Positions 1 through 8,627 of a stretch of 27,729 nt of DNA are shown here, piece by piece. The translations under genes were made by a program, and so were the position numbers. This stretch comes from CAZPZZ01 sp964591245 (GTDB taxonomy: Bacteria; Acidobacteriota; Vicinamibacteria; Vicinamibacterales; UBA8438). The notes under the pieces were generated by a model. The model had not been told where the DNA came from. It worked only from the letters and a program-made list of their open reading frames with translations, and did not search any database. The stretch spans positions 1 to 27,729 of the forward strand of contig CAZPZZ010000045.1 in assembly GCA_964591245.1 (NCBI GenBank), read 5' to 3'. The first letter of the stretch is position 1, and the number at the start of each line of letters is the position of its first letter.

Positions 1-34
1 TCATCTATAGTGCCACATGCGCATTTGAATCACA

Positions 35-919
35 TTGAGTCTCGTGACCTCTACGTTTTGCTCCCATGGGTTTGACCTTGTCAGAGTTTTCGCAGGAGCA
101 TGGGGGCGCCCCGGCCTTGAGGAAGTGACCAGGTCCATACTGTCGGAGCTGGTCCAGCCTGAGAGCCTGCGTGCTTTTCTTGACGGTGTACCCGCGGACC
201 TTGAGGCCCTGGGTGTTCTCTTGCCGCACATGCCGCGTTCCGGAGTAGAGGCTTTATTCGAGACATTGGCCTCGTCAGATGTTCGGATGATACGTCGACG
301 GTTGCTCGACTTGTTGACGGAGACCGAGGTTGATGTTCGCCCGTGCGTGCTCGACCGTCTCCAGGATGAACGCTGGTATGTCCAGCGCAACATGTTGACG
401 CTCCTCGAGCGTCGCAGGGAATCTCTCGACGGGGTATTCGTGCGCCCGTGGACGGTGCATGGAGATGAGCGTGTCCGGCGAGTGGCGATCCGACTGCAGC
501 TGACAAAGCCGGAGGAATATGAGCAGGCCGTCCGGACAGCACTTACAGACGCCTCTTCGCAAATTGTCAGATATGGACTTCAGGCGCTGCGGGAACATCC
601 GCTGCCTGCGGTGCTGCTGCTGGTCGTGAACTTGGTGAAGGACAAGGGGCTTGGCGACGAGCTGCGGTGTCTTGGTGTGTCGATTTTGGGAGACTACCCT
701 CAGCCTGAAGCGTTGCGCGCCCTCCTGGGGCTGGTGGATGGGGGACGTTCGTTGCTTGGCCGCCGGAGACTACTGCCTCATTCTCCGCTGTTGATTGCAG
801 CGGTCAGGGTTTTGGCGGGGCAGTGGGGCATGGATCCACAAGTGGTTCCCGTGCTCGCGATTGCGTCACGTTCCTCGAATGCTGCCCTGCGTCAAGCTGC
901 CATGACAAGAAGTCAATAG
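35..919 (+). CDS. HEAT-repeat-like protein, 5' end uncertain
   Basis: Predicted alpha-helical repeat protein of about 290 residues; no enzyme motif is visible. The residues form repeated helix pairs rich in Leu, Arg and Glu (for example around 65-100, 100-130 and 180-215) with phrases such as SSDVRMIRRRLLDLL and DERWYVQRNMLTLLERR, typical of HEAT/armadillo-like scaffolds. The only available starts are weak (TTG at 35, GTG at 44), because in-frame stops lie at 8 and 26. A second frame is open from position 1 to 75, so the true gene may begin upstream and be split by a frameshift. It ends 15 nt before the start of the HD-GYP gene, so the two are probably co-transcribed and the repeat protein may act with it. 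The fold is inferred from pattern only; function unknown. Confidence 0.6.
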   Translation: MSLVTSTFCSHGFDLVRVFAGAWGRPGLEEVTRSILSELVQPESLRAFLDGVPADLEALGVLLPHMPRSGVEALFETLASSDVRMIRRRLLDLLTETEVDVRPCVLDRLQDERWYVQRNMLTLLERRRESLDGVFVRPWTVHGDERVRRVAIRLQLTKPEEYEQAVRTALTDASSQIVRYGLQALREHPLPAVLLLVVNLVKDKGLGDELRCLGVSILGDYPQPEALRALLGLVDGGRSLLGRRRLLPHSPLLIAAVRVLAGQWGMDPQVVPVLAIASRSSNAALRQAAMTRSQ

Positions 920-934
920 GTGTTCAGGTCGTAC

Positions 935-2125
935 ATGAAAGATCCAGTTAGTTTTCTTCAGGGATTTGCTCACGCAGTCGGCACCATGACTCTCTATCCT
1001 GAAGGTCACCGTCTGCGCGAAGAGGCGATTGATGCTGCGTACGAATTGCTGGACGAGTGCACGACTGCATCGGGGACTCCCGCGTTCACGTTTCTTGATG
1101 AGCAGGTTGTCTACGGGCAGGAATTACTGCGAGAGCTCAAAGCCTGGAGCTTTGGGCGCCGGCTGGTGAGCGCGGGGATTGAACGCCTTGAGTTCGAACG
1201 ACAGGTGACCCGTGCGGAGTTCGAGTCGTTACTCGAGGAGATCTTTGGCCGGGTAGTTGGGGGTGAAGCATCCTCTGGAGATGCGCGCCAGATGCGGTCG
1301 CTAGGTGCACGTTTTGGTCCGGTCGAAGTGGCGAAGACAGACGAGAACGATGAGGAGGGCCATACGATTGAGTTGGCGACAACCACACTCGAGCTGGCGC
1401 TAGGCGACGAGGCCGAAACGTTTCGGTGGATGCAGCGCGAAGTAGAGCATGGGGGAACCGTGTCGCTCCAGGATGCCGGGGCGGTGATCCGATCTCTGTC
1501 CGTAGCGATGCACGGCGATAGCCACTTTGTGATTCCGCTGCTTCAACTCAAGGAATTTGACCAATACACCACGACGCATTCACTGAATGTGGCGGTCCTC
1601 GCGCTCGCGCTCGCCGAACAACTCGGCTATGGACCTGAGGAGACGAGGGCTATTGGTGTTGCTGGATTGCTGCACGATATCGGCAAGACGCGGATACCGT
1701 TGGACATTCTGACGAAGCCCGGCAAGCTTACGTCAGAAGAGCGGGCTGTCATGAACCGACACCCGATTGATGGAGCGAAAATTCTGCTTGAGAGTACGTC
1801 GCCGCTCGGTCTGGCAGCCACCGTCGCGCATGAGCATCACATCATGCTCGACGGTGGTGGCTACCCGAGGCTGTATTACCAGAGAGAGTGTGCCATGGCG
1901 AGCCGTCTGGTACATGTGTGCGATGTGTTCGACGCATTGAGTACGAAGCGTCCCTATCGGGACGCGTGGCCCTTGAAACAGACGTTGGACTATCTGGGGC
2001 AGCGCGCGGGGGGCGAGTTCGATCCCGACATCGTGACGACGTTCATTGAGCTGTTACGCGAAAATGGTGCGCGAGTGTGTCGACTCGATGAGTCTGGTAA
2101 CCCGTTGTCTGGCCATGATCTGTAG
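935..2125 (+). CDS. HD-GYP domain protein (probable c-di-GMP phosphodiesterase)
   Basis: A 396-residue cytoplasmic protein. The C-terminal half carries the HD-GYP signature: HDIGK with H247-D248, the later EHH...DGGGYP segment with GYP near 309-311, and the following R-x-V-x-x-x-D-x-F-D-A-L block. HD-GYP enzymes hydrolyse cyclic di-GMP using a bimetal site. The N-terminal ~150 residues resemble no sensor domain I can name; they contain an acidic linker (DENDEEG). ATG 935 was chosen over GTG 920, which abuts the upstream stop, because ATG is the stronger codon and lies after a weak CAGG. The family assignment is firm; activity and signal are inferred. The canonical GYP is present, so it is probably catalytic. 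Confidence 0.88.
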   Translation: MKDPVSFLQGFAHAVGTMTLYPEGHRLREEAIDAAYELLDECTTASGTPAFTFLDEQVVYGQELLRELKAWSFGRRLVSAGIERLEFERQVTRAEFESLLEEIFGRVVGGEASSGDARQMRSLGARFGPVEVAKTDENDEEGHTIELATTTLELALGDEAETFRWMQREVEHGGTVSLQDAGAVIRSLSVAMHGDSHFVIPLLQLKEFDQYTTTHSLNVAVLALALAEQLGYGPEETRAIGVAGLLHDIGKTRIPLDILTKPGKLTSEERAVMNRHPIDGAKILLESTSPLGLAATVAHEHHIMLDGGGYPRLYYQRECAMASRLVHVCDVFDALSTKRPYRDAWPLKQTLDYLGQRAGGEFDPDIVTTFIELLRENGARVCRLDESGNPLSGHDL

Positions 2126-2299
2126 GGGTGTCGGCTGGTTTACTCGGGTGGTTGTACGCGCGGGGGCGCTGTGCTGGCGTCGGGTTCGAGCACTCGGCGC
2201 GAATCGTCGCTCATGTCTAGCGTTGCGGCTTGCTGTGGGGGCGGGTTAGGATACCGGTGGGTATATTCATTTCTGGATAGAACTTGGGAAGGGGACTCG

Positions 2300-4720
2300 A
2301 TGATCGCCAGAGGCATCATGGCGTCGGTTGCGGTGGCGTTGAGTTTGGGCGTCACGGGGCCGGTTGTGCGGGCACAGACCGTGACCACGGAGACGGCCGG
2401 GGGGGACATGCCACTGCGAGCGATGCTCGATCAGTATTGTGTCGCCTGTCATAACGACCGTGCCCGTCAGGCGGGCCTCACCTTGCAGGCGGTCAACACC
2501 GATCAAATTGGGCAGGTAGACGACGAGATCGAGGTGTGGGAGAAGGTGGCCCGTAAGCTGCGTGCCCGTGCGATGCCTCCGCCCGGGCGGCCCCGTCCGG
2601 AGGACGTGACGTATGAAACCGCCGCGTCCAGGCTAGAAGTGGCACTCGACCGTGCCGCAGCGGCCCACCCGAATCCTGGCCAACCTCCGGTTCACAGACT
2701 GAATCGTGCCGAATACCGGAACGCGATTCGTGATTTGTTGGGTTTGGAAGTTGACGAGAGGGAATTGCTACCACCGGATGAGTCTGGCTACGGGTTCGAC
2801 AACATTGCCGACATTCTTGCGGTTTCTCCGGTCTTGCTTGACCGCTACATGGTCGCGGCCGAGAAAATCAGTCGTCTGGCGTTAGGTGATCCATCGATTC
2901 GGCCGGTCGTTGAAAAGCACACGATTCCGTATACGCTGTGGCAAGAAGGGCGTATGAGTGAAAAATTGCCCTTTGGTTCCAGAGGTGGGGCTGCCTTCCG
3001 GCATCACTTCCCGCTCGACGGTGAGTATGTGATCAAGCTGACGTTGCAGCGAGCCTACGGAAATCACATTCGTGGGCTGGGTGAGGTAAATGACATTGAG
3101 TTGCGTCTGGACCGTGAACGTCTCGCGCAGTTTACGGTAGGGGGTGACGGTGAGAGAGCGCCGTGGGATGCGGTGTCGCGACCGACCTTCTACGAACAGA
3201 CGGCCGATGATGGGCTTGAGATTCGTGTGGCGGTGAAGGCGGGAACGCGTCTGGTGAGTGCTGCGTTTCTCGACCGGGCGGCCGTGGCGGAGGGGGTGCT
3301 CGAGCCACGGCCTGGGGTGTCAAGTCTGGCCTACTCGAGGGACCGCAACGCGGCAATGGCCCTTGATAGCATCCAGATCAGCGGCCCCTACAATGCTCGC
3401 ACGCCGGACGATACCCCCAGTCGTGGTCGAGTCTTCGTGTGTTATCCCGATAGCGCGAGCGAGGAAGAGGCGTGTGCCACCGAGATTCTTTCGACGCTGG
3501 CTCATCGTGCGTTTCGTCGGCCTGTGAGCGCGCCTGACGTGGAGCCTTTGGTAGAGCTCTACCGGGAGGGATACGGCGTTGGCGGGTTCGAAGGCGGAGT
3601 GCAATTCGCGCTGCGCGGCATTTTGATCGATCCGGAGTTCCTGTTCCGCGTCGAGCGTGATCCGGTTGGAGTGGATGCGGGTGAGGTCTTTCGCCTCAGT
3701 GATCTTGAGTTGGCCTCTCGTTTGTCGTTCTTCCTGTGGAGTAGTTTGCCTGACGGGGAGCTGTTGGATGTTGCGGCACGGGGAGTGCTGAGCGAGCCAG
3801 CCGTACTCGAGCAGCAGATTGCTCGCATGATGAGAGATCCGCGTTCTGACGCGCTCATTGAGAATTTCTTTGGTCAATGGTTGTTGTTGCGGAATATCCG
3901 GACCGCGGCGCCGGATCCGGAAGCCTTTCTGGACTTTGATGAGAACCTGCGGAATGCCATGGAGCAGGAGACGGCTCTGTTTGTGCAGAGCCAAGTCCGC
4001 GACGATCAGAGCGTGCTCGACCTGCTGCTGGCGGATTACAGCTTCTTGAACGAACGCCTGGCCCGGCACTATGGCGTCTCCGGTGTTTACGGAAATCATT
4101 TCCGTCGGGTGCCGCTAGAGGACTCGGAGCGACGTGGACTTCTGGGGCAAGGCAGTATCCTCACGGCCACGTCCTATCCGAATCGGACGTCGCCGACGAA
4201 GCGCGGGCTCTGGGTGTTGGAGAACTTGCTCGGGGCGCCCCCACCGCCACCCCCGCCAGAGGTGCCAGGGCTTCCCGATGCCGAGCATCCTGACAGTGCC
4301 CGTGTGATGTCCATGCGTGAGCGGATGGAGGCACATCGCACGAGTCCCGTCTGCGCTAGTTGTCACCAGCAGATGGATCCGCTGGGGTTTTCGCTCGAGA
4401 ACTTTGATGGTGTCGGAGCGTGGCGGGTTACCGAGGGTGATACTGCTATAGACGCGTCGACGAAGCTTCCGGACGGCGTTGCGTTTGTGGGAGCGTCCGG
4501 ATTGCGTGGCGTACTTCTCGACCGCAAGGAGCGTTTCGTTGAGACCTTGACGGAGAAGCTACTCACGTATGCCCTGGGGCGCGGCGTCGAATATTACGAC
4601 GCTCCCGCGGTTCGTGCTGTGACACGGCAAGCGGCCGCACACGATTACCGGTGGTCGGCCTTGATTCAAGGCATCGTCGAGAGTACCCCGTTTCAGATGA
4701 GGAGATCGCGAGAGCCATGA
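2300..4720 (+). CDS. Secreted DUF1587/DUF1595/DUF1592/DUF1588/DUF1585 protein with two CxxCH motifs (copy 1)
   Basis: An 806-residue exported protein of the planctomycete/acidobacterial cytochrome-like family. ATG 2300 follows GGGAAGGGGA at 2286-2295 and gives a signal peptide ending near VRA25. Residues 47-51 are CVACH and 685-689 CASCH, both c-type heme consensus sites. By eye the order is: heme/PSCyt-like N-terminus (35-110), DUF1587 (about 128-185, VHRLNRAEYRNAIRDLLG), a beta-rich possible carbohydrate-binding-like segment (about 235-370), DUF1595 (385-450), DUF1592 (463-602), DUF1588 (610-710, preceded by seven prolines) and DUF1585 (734-800, FVETLTEKLLTYALGRG). The stop overlaps the start of the DUF1552 gene (ATGA). 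Biochemical function is not established for the family; a periplasmic redox role is inferred from the heme sites. A paralogue lies at 24169-26664. Confidence 0.92.
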   Translation: MIARGIMASVAVALSLGVTGPVVRAQTVTTETAGGDMPLRAMLDQYCVACHNDRARQAGLTLQAVNTDQIGQVDDEIEVWEKVARKLRARAMPPPGRPRPEDVTYETAASRLEVALDRAAAAHPNPGQPPVHRLNRAEYRNAIRDLLGLEVDERELLPPDESGYGFDNIADILAVSPVLLDRYMVAAEKISRLALGDPSIRPVVEKHTIPYTLWQEGRMSEKLPFGSRGGAAFRHHFPLDGEYVIKLTLQRAYGNHIRGLGEVNDIELRLDRERLAQFTVGGDGERAPWDAVSRPTFYEQTADDGLEIRVAVKAGTRLVSAAFLDRAAVAEGVLEPRPGVSSLAYSRDRNAAMALDSIQISGPYNARTPDDTPSRGRVFVCYPDSASEEEACATEILSTLAHRAFRRPVSAPDVEPLVELYREGYGVGGFEGGVQFALRGILIDPEFLFRVERDPVGVDAGEVFRLSDLELASRLSFFLWSSLPDGELLDVAARGVLSEPAVLEQQIARMMRDPRSDALIENFFGQWLLLRNIRTAAPDPEAFLDFDENLRNAMEQETALFVQSQVRDDQSVLDLLLADYSFLNERLARHYGVSGVYGNHFRRVPLEDSERRGLLGQGSILTATSYPNRTSPTKRGLWVLENLLGAPPPPPPPEVPGLPDAEHPDSARVMSMRERMEAHRTSPVCASCHQQMDPLGFSLENFDGVGAWRVTEGDTAIDASTKLPDGVAFVGASGLRGVLLDRKERFVETLTEKLLTYALGRGVEYYDAPAVRAVTRQAAAHDYRWSALIQGIVESTPFQMRRSREP

Positions 4721-6069
4721 TGGTTACCAAGAAACACCTTCCGCGGCGGACTTTTCTGCGTGGCCTTGGCGTGTCGCTGGCGTTGCCGATGCTCGACAGC
4801 ATGATGCCGGCATTTGGGGGGACGAAGGCGCTCGCCGCCCAGACGGTGCGCCGACTGGGGACGGTGTATGTGCCGAATGGCATGTTCATGCCGAACTGGA
4901 CGCCGGCGTTGGAGAACGGTCCTCTCGAGATCACCGAGACACTGCAATCGCTCGCTCCCTTCATGGACGATCTGCTCATGGTCTGCGGGTGGTGCTGTGA
5001 AGAAGGGATCGCACGACCGGGGGAGGGGGCTGGCGACCATGCGCGCGCCGCTGGCGCGTTTTTGACCGGCGTGCACCCGAAGAAGACCGAGGGGCATGAC
5101 ATTCGCGCCGGCATCTCAATGGATCAGGTGGCGGCCCGAGTGCTCGGGCAGGAGACGCAGCTTGCCTCATTGGAGCTGTCCCTGGAGTCGGCAGAACGAG
5201 CTGGCTCATGTGACCCGGGCTATTCATGTGCGTACGCCAATACGCTGTGTTGGAGTAGTGCGACGACGCCGTTGCCGATGGCGAGCGACCCACGAGCGGT
5301 CTTTGAACGGCTCTTTGGGACGGGGGGGACCACGGATCCTGCGGCCTGGCTGAAGGCCAGACAGTACGACCGGAGCCTGCTTGATATGGTTACCGCAAAG
5401 GTCGCACAGCTGAGTAGGGAGCTCGGACCTCGTGACCGCGTCAAGCTGAACGAGTATCTGGAGGCCGTCCGCGATGTCGAACGGCGTATCCAGATGGCGG
5501 AGCAGCAGACAACTCGGGAACTGCCGGCAATGGACCAGCCGGCGGGGGCACCGGAGCGTTTCGAGGATCATGCAAAGTTGATGTTTGATCTACAGGTGTT
5601 GGCCTATCAGGCCGACCTCACCCGTGTCATCACGTTCATGCTTGGTCACGAGACGAGCAATCGAGCATATCCGGAAATTGGTGTTCCTGATGCGCACCAT
5701 GCGTTGTCTCACCATGGTGGCGACAACGCCCTCATCGAACGGTTGAAGAAGGTCGACGGCCACCTGACGACCATGTTTGCCTATTACATCGATCGGTTGG
5801 CGTCGACACCAGACGGTGATGGCTCGTTGCTGGATTCCGTCATGATCATGTATGGCAGTGGGATGAGCGATGGCAATAGGCATGATCATCACGATCTGCC
5901 GACCTTGCTTGTAGGGGGCGCCGGGGGGGCGCTTAAAGGTGGCCGTCAGGTGCGCGTCGCAAAGGATACGCCAAATGCGAACTTGTTCCTGACGATGCTG
6001 GACACCCTCGGGGTGCCCATGGATTCCCTTGGTGACAGCACCGGCAAACTGAACCCATTGTCTATCTGA
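4717..6069 (+). CDS. Tat-exported DUF1552 protein (copy 1)
   Basis: A 450-residue DUF1552 family protein. The start ATG at 4717 overlaps the preceding stop (ATGATGG; a second ATG at 4720 is possible), indicating translational coupling to the heme protein. Residues 9-16 (PRRTFLRG) followed by a hydrophobic stretch form a twin-arginine signal, so the protein is probably exported folded. Conserved blocks include YVPNGM, a GDHARA...FLTGVHP segment, three spaced cysteines C165-x5-C171-x6-C178, the LNEYLEAVRDVERRI helix, and HHALSHH at 327-333. The cysteines and histidines are shared with the second copy and could bind a metal, but this is inference. The family is related in layout to DUF1501-type partners of planctomycete cytochromes; no reaction is known. 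Confidence 0.92.
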   Translation: MMVTKKHLPRRTFLRGLGVSLALPMLDSMMPAFGGTKALAAQTVRRLGTVYVPNGMFMPNWTPALENGPLEITETLQSLAPFMDDLLMVCGWCCEEGIARPGEGAGDHARAAGAFLTGVHPKKTEGHDIRAGISMDQVAARVLGQETQLASLELSLESAERAGSCDPGYSCAYANTLCWSSATTPLPMASDPRAVFERLFGTGGTTDPAAWLKARQYDRSLLDMVTAKVAQLSRELGPRDRVKLNEYLEAVRDVERRIQMAEQQTTRELPAMDQPAGAPERFEDHAKLMFDLQVLAYQADLTRVITFMLGHETSNRAYPEIGVPDAHHALSHHGGDNALIERLKKVDGHLTTMFAYYIDRLASTPDGDGSLLDSVMIMYGSGMSDGNRHDHHDLPTLLVGGAGGALKGGRQVRVAKDTPNANLFLTMLDTLGVPMDSLGDSTGKLNPLSI

Positions 6070-6099
6070 AGCGTCATGCGAATTGTCAAAGAGTACGAG

Positions 6100-7572
6100 A
6101 TGCGTAAGTGGGGGTGGTGGAAATCGTTACGGTGTGGCGTGGCGGGACTGCTTGCCGCGGGTGTTGTAGTAGGTGGGACAGCCTATGCGCAGCCGTTGGT
6201 TGAGGCGGCCGAACAGCAGAACCGCGGGGCCGTCAGGAGCTTGCTTGCCGAATCGGTGGACGTTGACGCTGCACAGGCGGACGGCGCAACCGCGCTCCAC
6301 TGGTCCACCCACTGGAACGACCTTGAGATGACCAACGATTTACTCGAGGCCGGGGCCAATGCCGATGCGGTCAACGACCTTGGGGTCACGCCCTTGGCGT
6401 TGGCGGCGTTGAACGGTGGCGTGCAGGTGGCGGACACCTTACTGGCGGCGGGTGCGGATGCGAACGCCACGCGCCCCAGCGGAGAGACGGTGCTGATGAC
6501 GGCGGCCAAGACCGGTAACGTTGCGCTGGTGCGGTCGCTTTTGGCGCGAGGGGCAGACGTGGGGGCTGGAGGCACGCACTTCAGAGCTCAGACTCCGCTC
6601 ATGTGGGCCGCGTCCGAAGGGCATGCCGAGGTTGTTCGCGTATTGCTCGATGCGGGAGCCAAGGTCAGTGCACGGTCTGCTTTCGGTACAACGGCTCTGA
6701 TGCTAGCGGCGCGACACGGTGATGTCGACACGGCGCGCGCGCTCATCGATGGTGGGGCGGATGTCAATGCGGCGGAGCCGCTGCTGCCGTTCGATGGCCG
6801 GATTGACGTTGAGGAATCGCAAACGGCGGGCCGGACGGCCTTGCTTATCGCGAGTGCGAGCCTGGTGGCCACCAGCGGCTGGGAGTATGCGCTGGTTGTC
6901 GAGCCGAGTATGCATGAGGAGATGGCCATCTTTTTGCTGGAGCAGGGCGCGGACCCCAACCGGTCCGACACCATCGGGCGTACCGCGTTACACGCTGCTG
7001 TAGAGAGCGGAAAGAGCAGGTTGGTCCAGGCGCTTCTGGCGCACGGAGCCGACCCAAATGCGAGGCTGACTGAACCGCCGTACGTGTTCAAGGGTGATTT
7101 CGTGTCGTACAACCGTTATGCAGGTGCGACGCCCCTGTGGATGGCGGCGGCGGCTCGGGTCCCGAATGTCGAAACCCTTCGTCGTCTTGCCGAAGCAGGT
7201 GGGGATACGGAGGCGCCTGCAGATGATGGGACCACGCCGCTGATGGCGGCGGTTGGCATGGTGCAAAACGAGGCCAGGCAAGCGGAAGAGCCTGAGGCAT
7301 TTGAACTTGTGAGTGTGCTCGTCGGGTTCAATGTCGACGTGAATTCCACCGACCGCCGTGGGCGGACTGCGATGCATGGCGCCGCGAGGCTGGCGCGAAA
7401 TAGTTTGGTGCAGGTATTGGCTGACAATGGGGCCCGGGTGGATATCGCCGATGCCCGCGGTCAGACCCCCCTGGACGTAGGCACGGTGTCCCGCCCGTTA
7501 CACCCGATGACCGAACAATTGCTTCGGGACCTCGGGGCCCGTAACGGCTTTGACACCGACGGCCAACGTTAA
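6100..7572 (+). CDS. Secreted ankyrin-repeat protein
   Basis: About 490 residues: a signal peptide (MRKWGWWKSL..., hydrophobic core, cleavage near AYAQ) followed by roughly ten ankyrin repeats. Typical units are DGATALHWSTHW, GVTPLALAAL, FGTTALMLAARHG, IGRTALHAAVESG and DGTTPLMAAVG, each followed by a second helix and an LLxxGADxNA turn. A longer insertion lies between repeats around residues 225-280, and another near 325-345. ATG 6100 was preferred because AAAGAG lies six bases upstream; ATG 6076 in the same frame would add eight residues. It follows the DUF1552 stop by 30 nt and likely belongs to the same operon. Ankyrin domains mediate protein contacts, so it may be a periplasmic scaffold for the heme/DUF1552 pair (inference). 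Confidence 0.9.
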   Translation: MRKWGWWKSLRCGVAGLLAAGVVVGGTAYAQPLVEAAEQQNRGAVRSLLAESVDVDAAQADGATALHWSTHWNDLEMTNDLLEAGANADAVNDLGVTPLALAALNGGVQVADTLLAAGADANATRPSGETVLMTAAKTGNVALVRSLLARGADVGAGGTHFRAQTPLMWAASEGHAEVVRVLLDAGAKVSARSAFGTTALMLAARHGDVDTARALIDGGADVNAAEPLLPFDGRIDVEESQTAGRTALLIASASLVATSGWEYALVVEPSMHEEMAIFLLEQGADPNRSDTIGRTALHAAVESGKSRLVQALLAHGADPNARLTEPPYVFKGDFVSYNRYAGATPLWMAAAARVPNVETLRRLAEAGGDTEAPADDGTTPLMAAVGMVQNEARQAEEPEAFELVSVLVGFNVDVNSTDRRGRTAMHGAARLARNSLVQVLADNGARVDIADARGQTPLDVGTVSRPLHPMTEQLLRDLGARNGFDTDGQR

Positions 7573-7625
7573 ACGGCCAGAGCGCCGGGTCTCGGAAGTG
7601 TGGCCTGGCAGGAGTGTACGGCGTG

Positions 7626-8564
7626 ATGATGCTGATGCTTCGTCTGTCGCTGGCTGTCCTGATTCCGGTTGCCGTGTTTGGGCAGGCTTCACCGCCAGGG
7701 TTTATCCGGTGGGGCGGTGCCGAGTTGGCCGACCGGCAGGAGGCTCTGACTGCTCGTGTGGGCCCAGACGGCTCGGCGCGTGAAACGCTTGCGGACTACG
7801 GCAATTCGACCGGCGCCCACCGCTTTCGTTTCATTCATCGCGACTCCGATGGTGCGCCGGAACAGCATGCACAGATTGAGGACGTCGTATTTATTCAAAG
7901 CGGCGAGGCTGTACTCCAGCTCGGTGGCGATCTTGCGGACCCGAGTGGGCGCAATGGCGAATTGACCGGTTCTGCGATTGTTGGCGGGGTAACCTACCCG
8001 GTGCAGACGGGTGATCTCCTGCATATTCCGGCGAACACACCGCATCGGTATCTTGTCCCGGACGGGGGGCAGGTCACGTACCTGCTGGTGCGCATGCCGG
8101 TGTTGCTGAATCCGGTGGTTCCTGACGATGCACCGGTCTTGACCTTCGAACCTCCAGGGTTTGCCATGTGGGCAGCGTCTGAACTGGCGCGGCGGAGAGA
8201 GGTCCTTGCTACGCAGATTCGTCAGGATCGGTCATCCCGGGAGACGCTGGCCGACTATGGGAGCCCTACCCGGTCTCACCGTTTTCGACATATTCATCGA
8301 GATGCCGATGGTGTACCGGAGATTCACGACGACATCATCGACGTGGTCTTTATCACCAGCGGGGCTGGGCACGTACTGGTTGGCGGGGAAATGCTCGACC
8401 GGGATGGCAGCCTGGGCTCAGGGATTGCTGGTGGAATTCGGCAGCCCGCGGTTGCCGGAGATGTTCTTCACATTCCAGCAAAGACCCCACACGGATACCT
8501 CGTCCCGGAAGGGGGACATGTGACCTATGTCCTCGTGCGTGTTCCGGCGCGTGTCGCTCACTAG
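7626..8564 (+). CDS. Secreted double-cupin protein
   Basis: A 312-residue exported protein with a short signal peptide (about 1-22, ending VFGQA) and two consecutive cupin domains of about 130-140 residues that are clearly duplicates. Each begins PPGF..W...EL, contains ETLADYG, HRFR.IHRD, a DVVFI.SG strand, a GD.LHIPA.TPH.YLVP..G motif and ends VTY.LVR. The histidines of HIHRD and TPH are probable metal ligands of the cupin barrel. GTG codons at 7614 and 7623 are alternative starts; ATG 7626 gives a normal signal sequence with GGAG at 7611-7614. It lies 53 nt after the ankyrin gene. No substrate can be deduced; cupins include dioxygenases, isomerases and binding proteins. Confidence 0.85.
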   Translation: MMLMLRLSLAVLIPVAVFGQASPPGFIRWGGAELADRQEALTARVGPDGSARETLADYGNSTGAHRFRFIHRDSDGAPEQHAQIEDVVFIQSGEAVLQLGGDLADPSGRNGELTGSAIVGGVTYPVQTGDLLHIPANTPHRYLVPDGGQVTYLLVRMPVLLNPVVPDDAPVLTFEPPGFAMWAASELARRREVLATQIRQDRSSRETLADYGSPTRSHRFRHIHRDADGVPEIHDDIIDVVFITSGAGHVLVGGEMLDRDGSLGSGIAGGIRQPAVAGDVLHIPAKTPHGYLVPEGGHVTYVLVRVPARVAH

Positions 8565-8582
8565 GGTGTCCCTATCGGCCTG

Positions 8583-8611
8583 CGTTCGCCCCTCAGATTC
8601 ACGGGCGGGCG
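8583..8611. terminator. Hairpin between convergent genes (possible bidirectional terminator)
   Basis: CGTTCGCCC (8583-8591) can pair with GGGCGGGCG (8603-8611), giving a 9-bp stem with two G-U pairs and an 11-nt loop. It sits in the 63-nt gap between the cupin gene and the oppositely directed isocitrate dehydrogenase gene. No T-rich tract follows on either strand, so it is not a classical intrinsic terminator. Confidence 0.4.
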
Positions 8612-8627
8612 ATGGCCTGGGCGGCGG

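Noticed and set aside
3320..4099. Open frame of 259 codons on the minus strand
   Set aside because: It lies wholly inside the first DUF1592 gene and shows no family signature.
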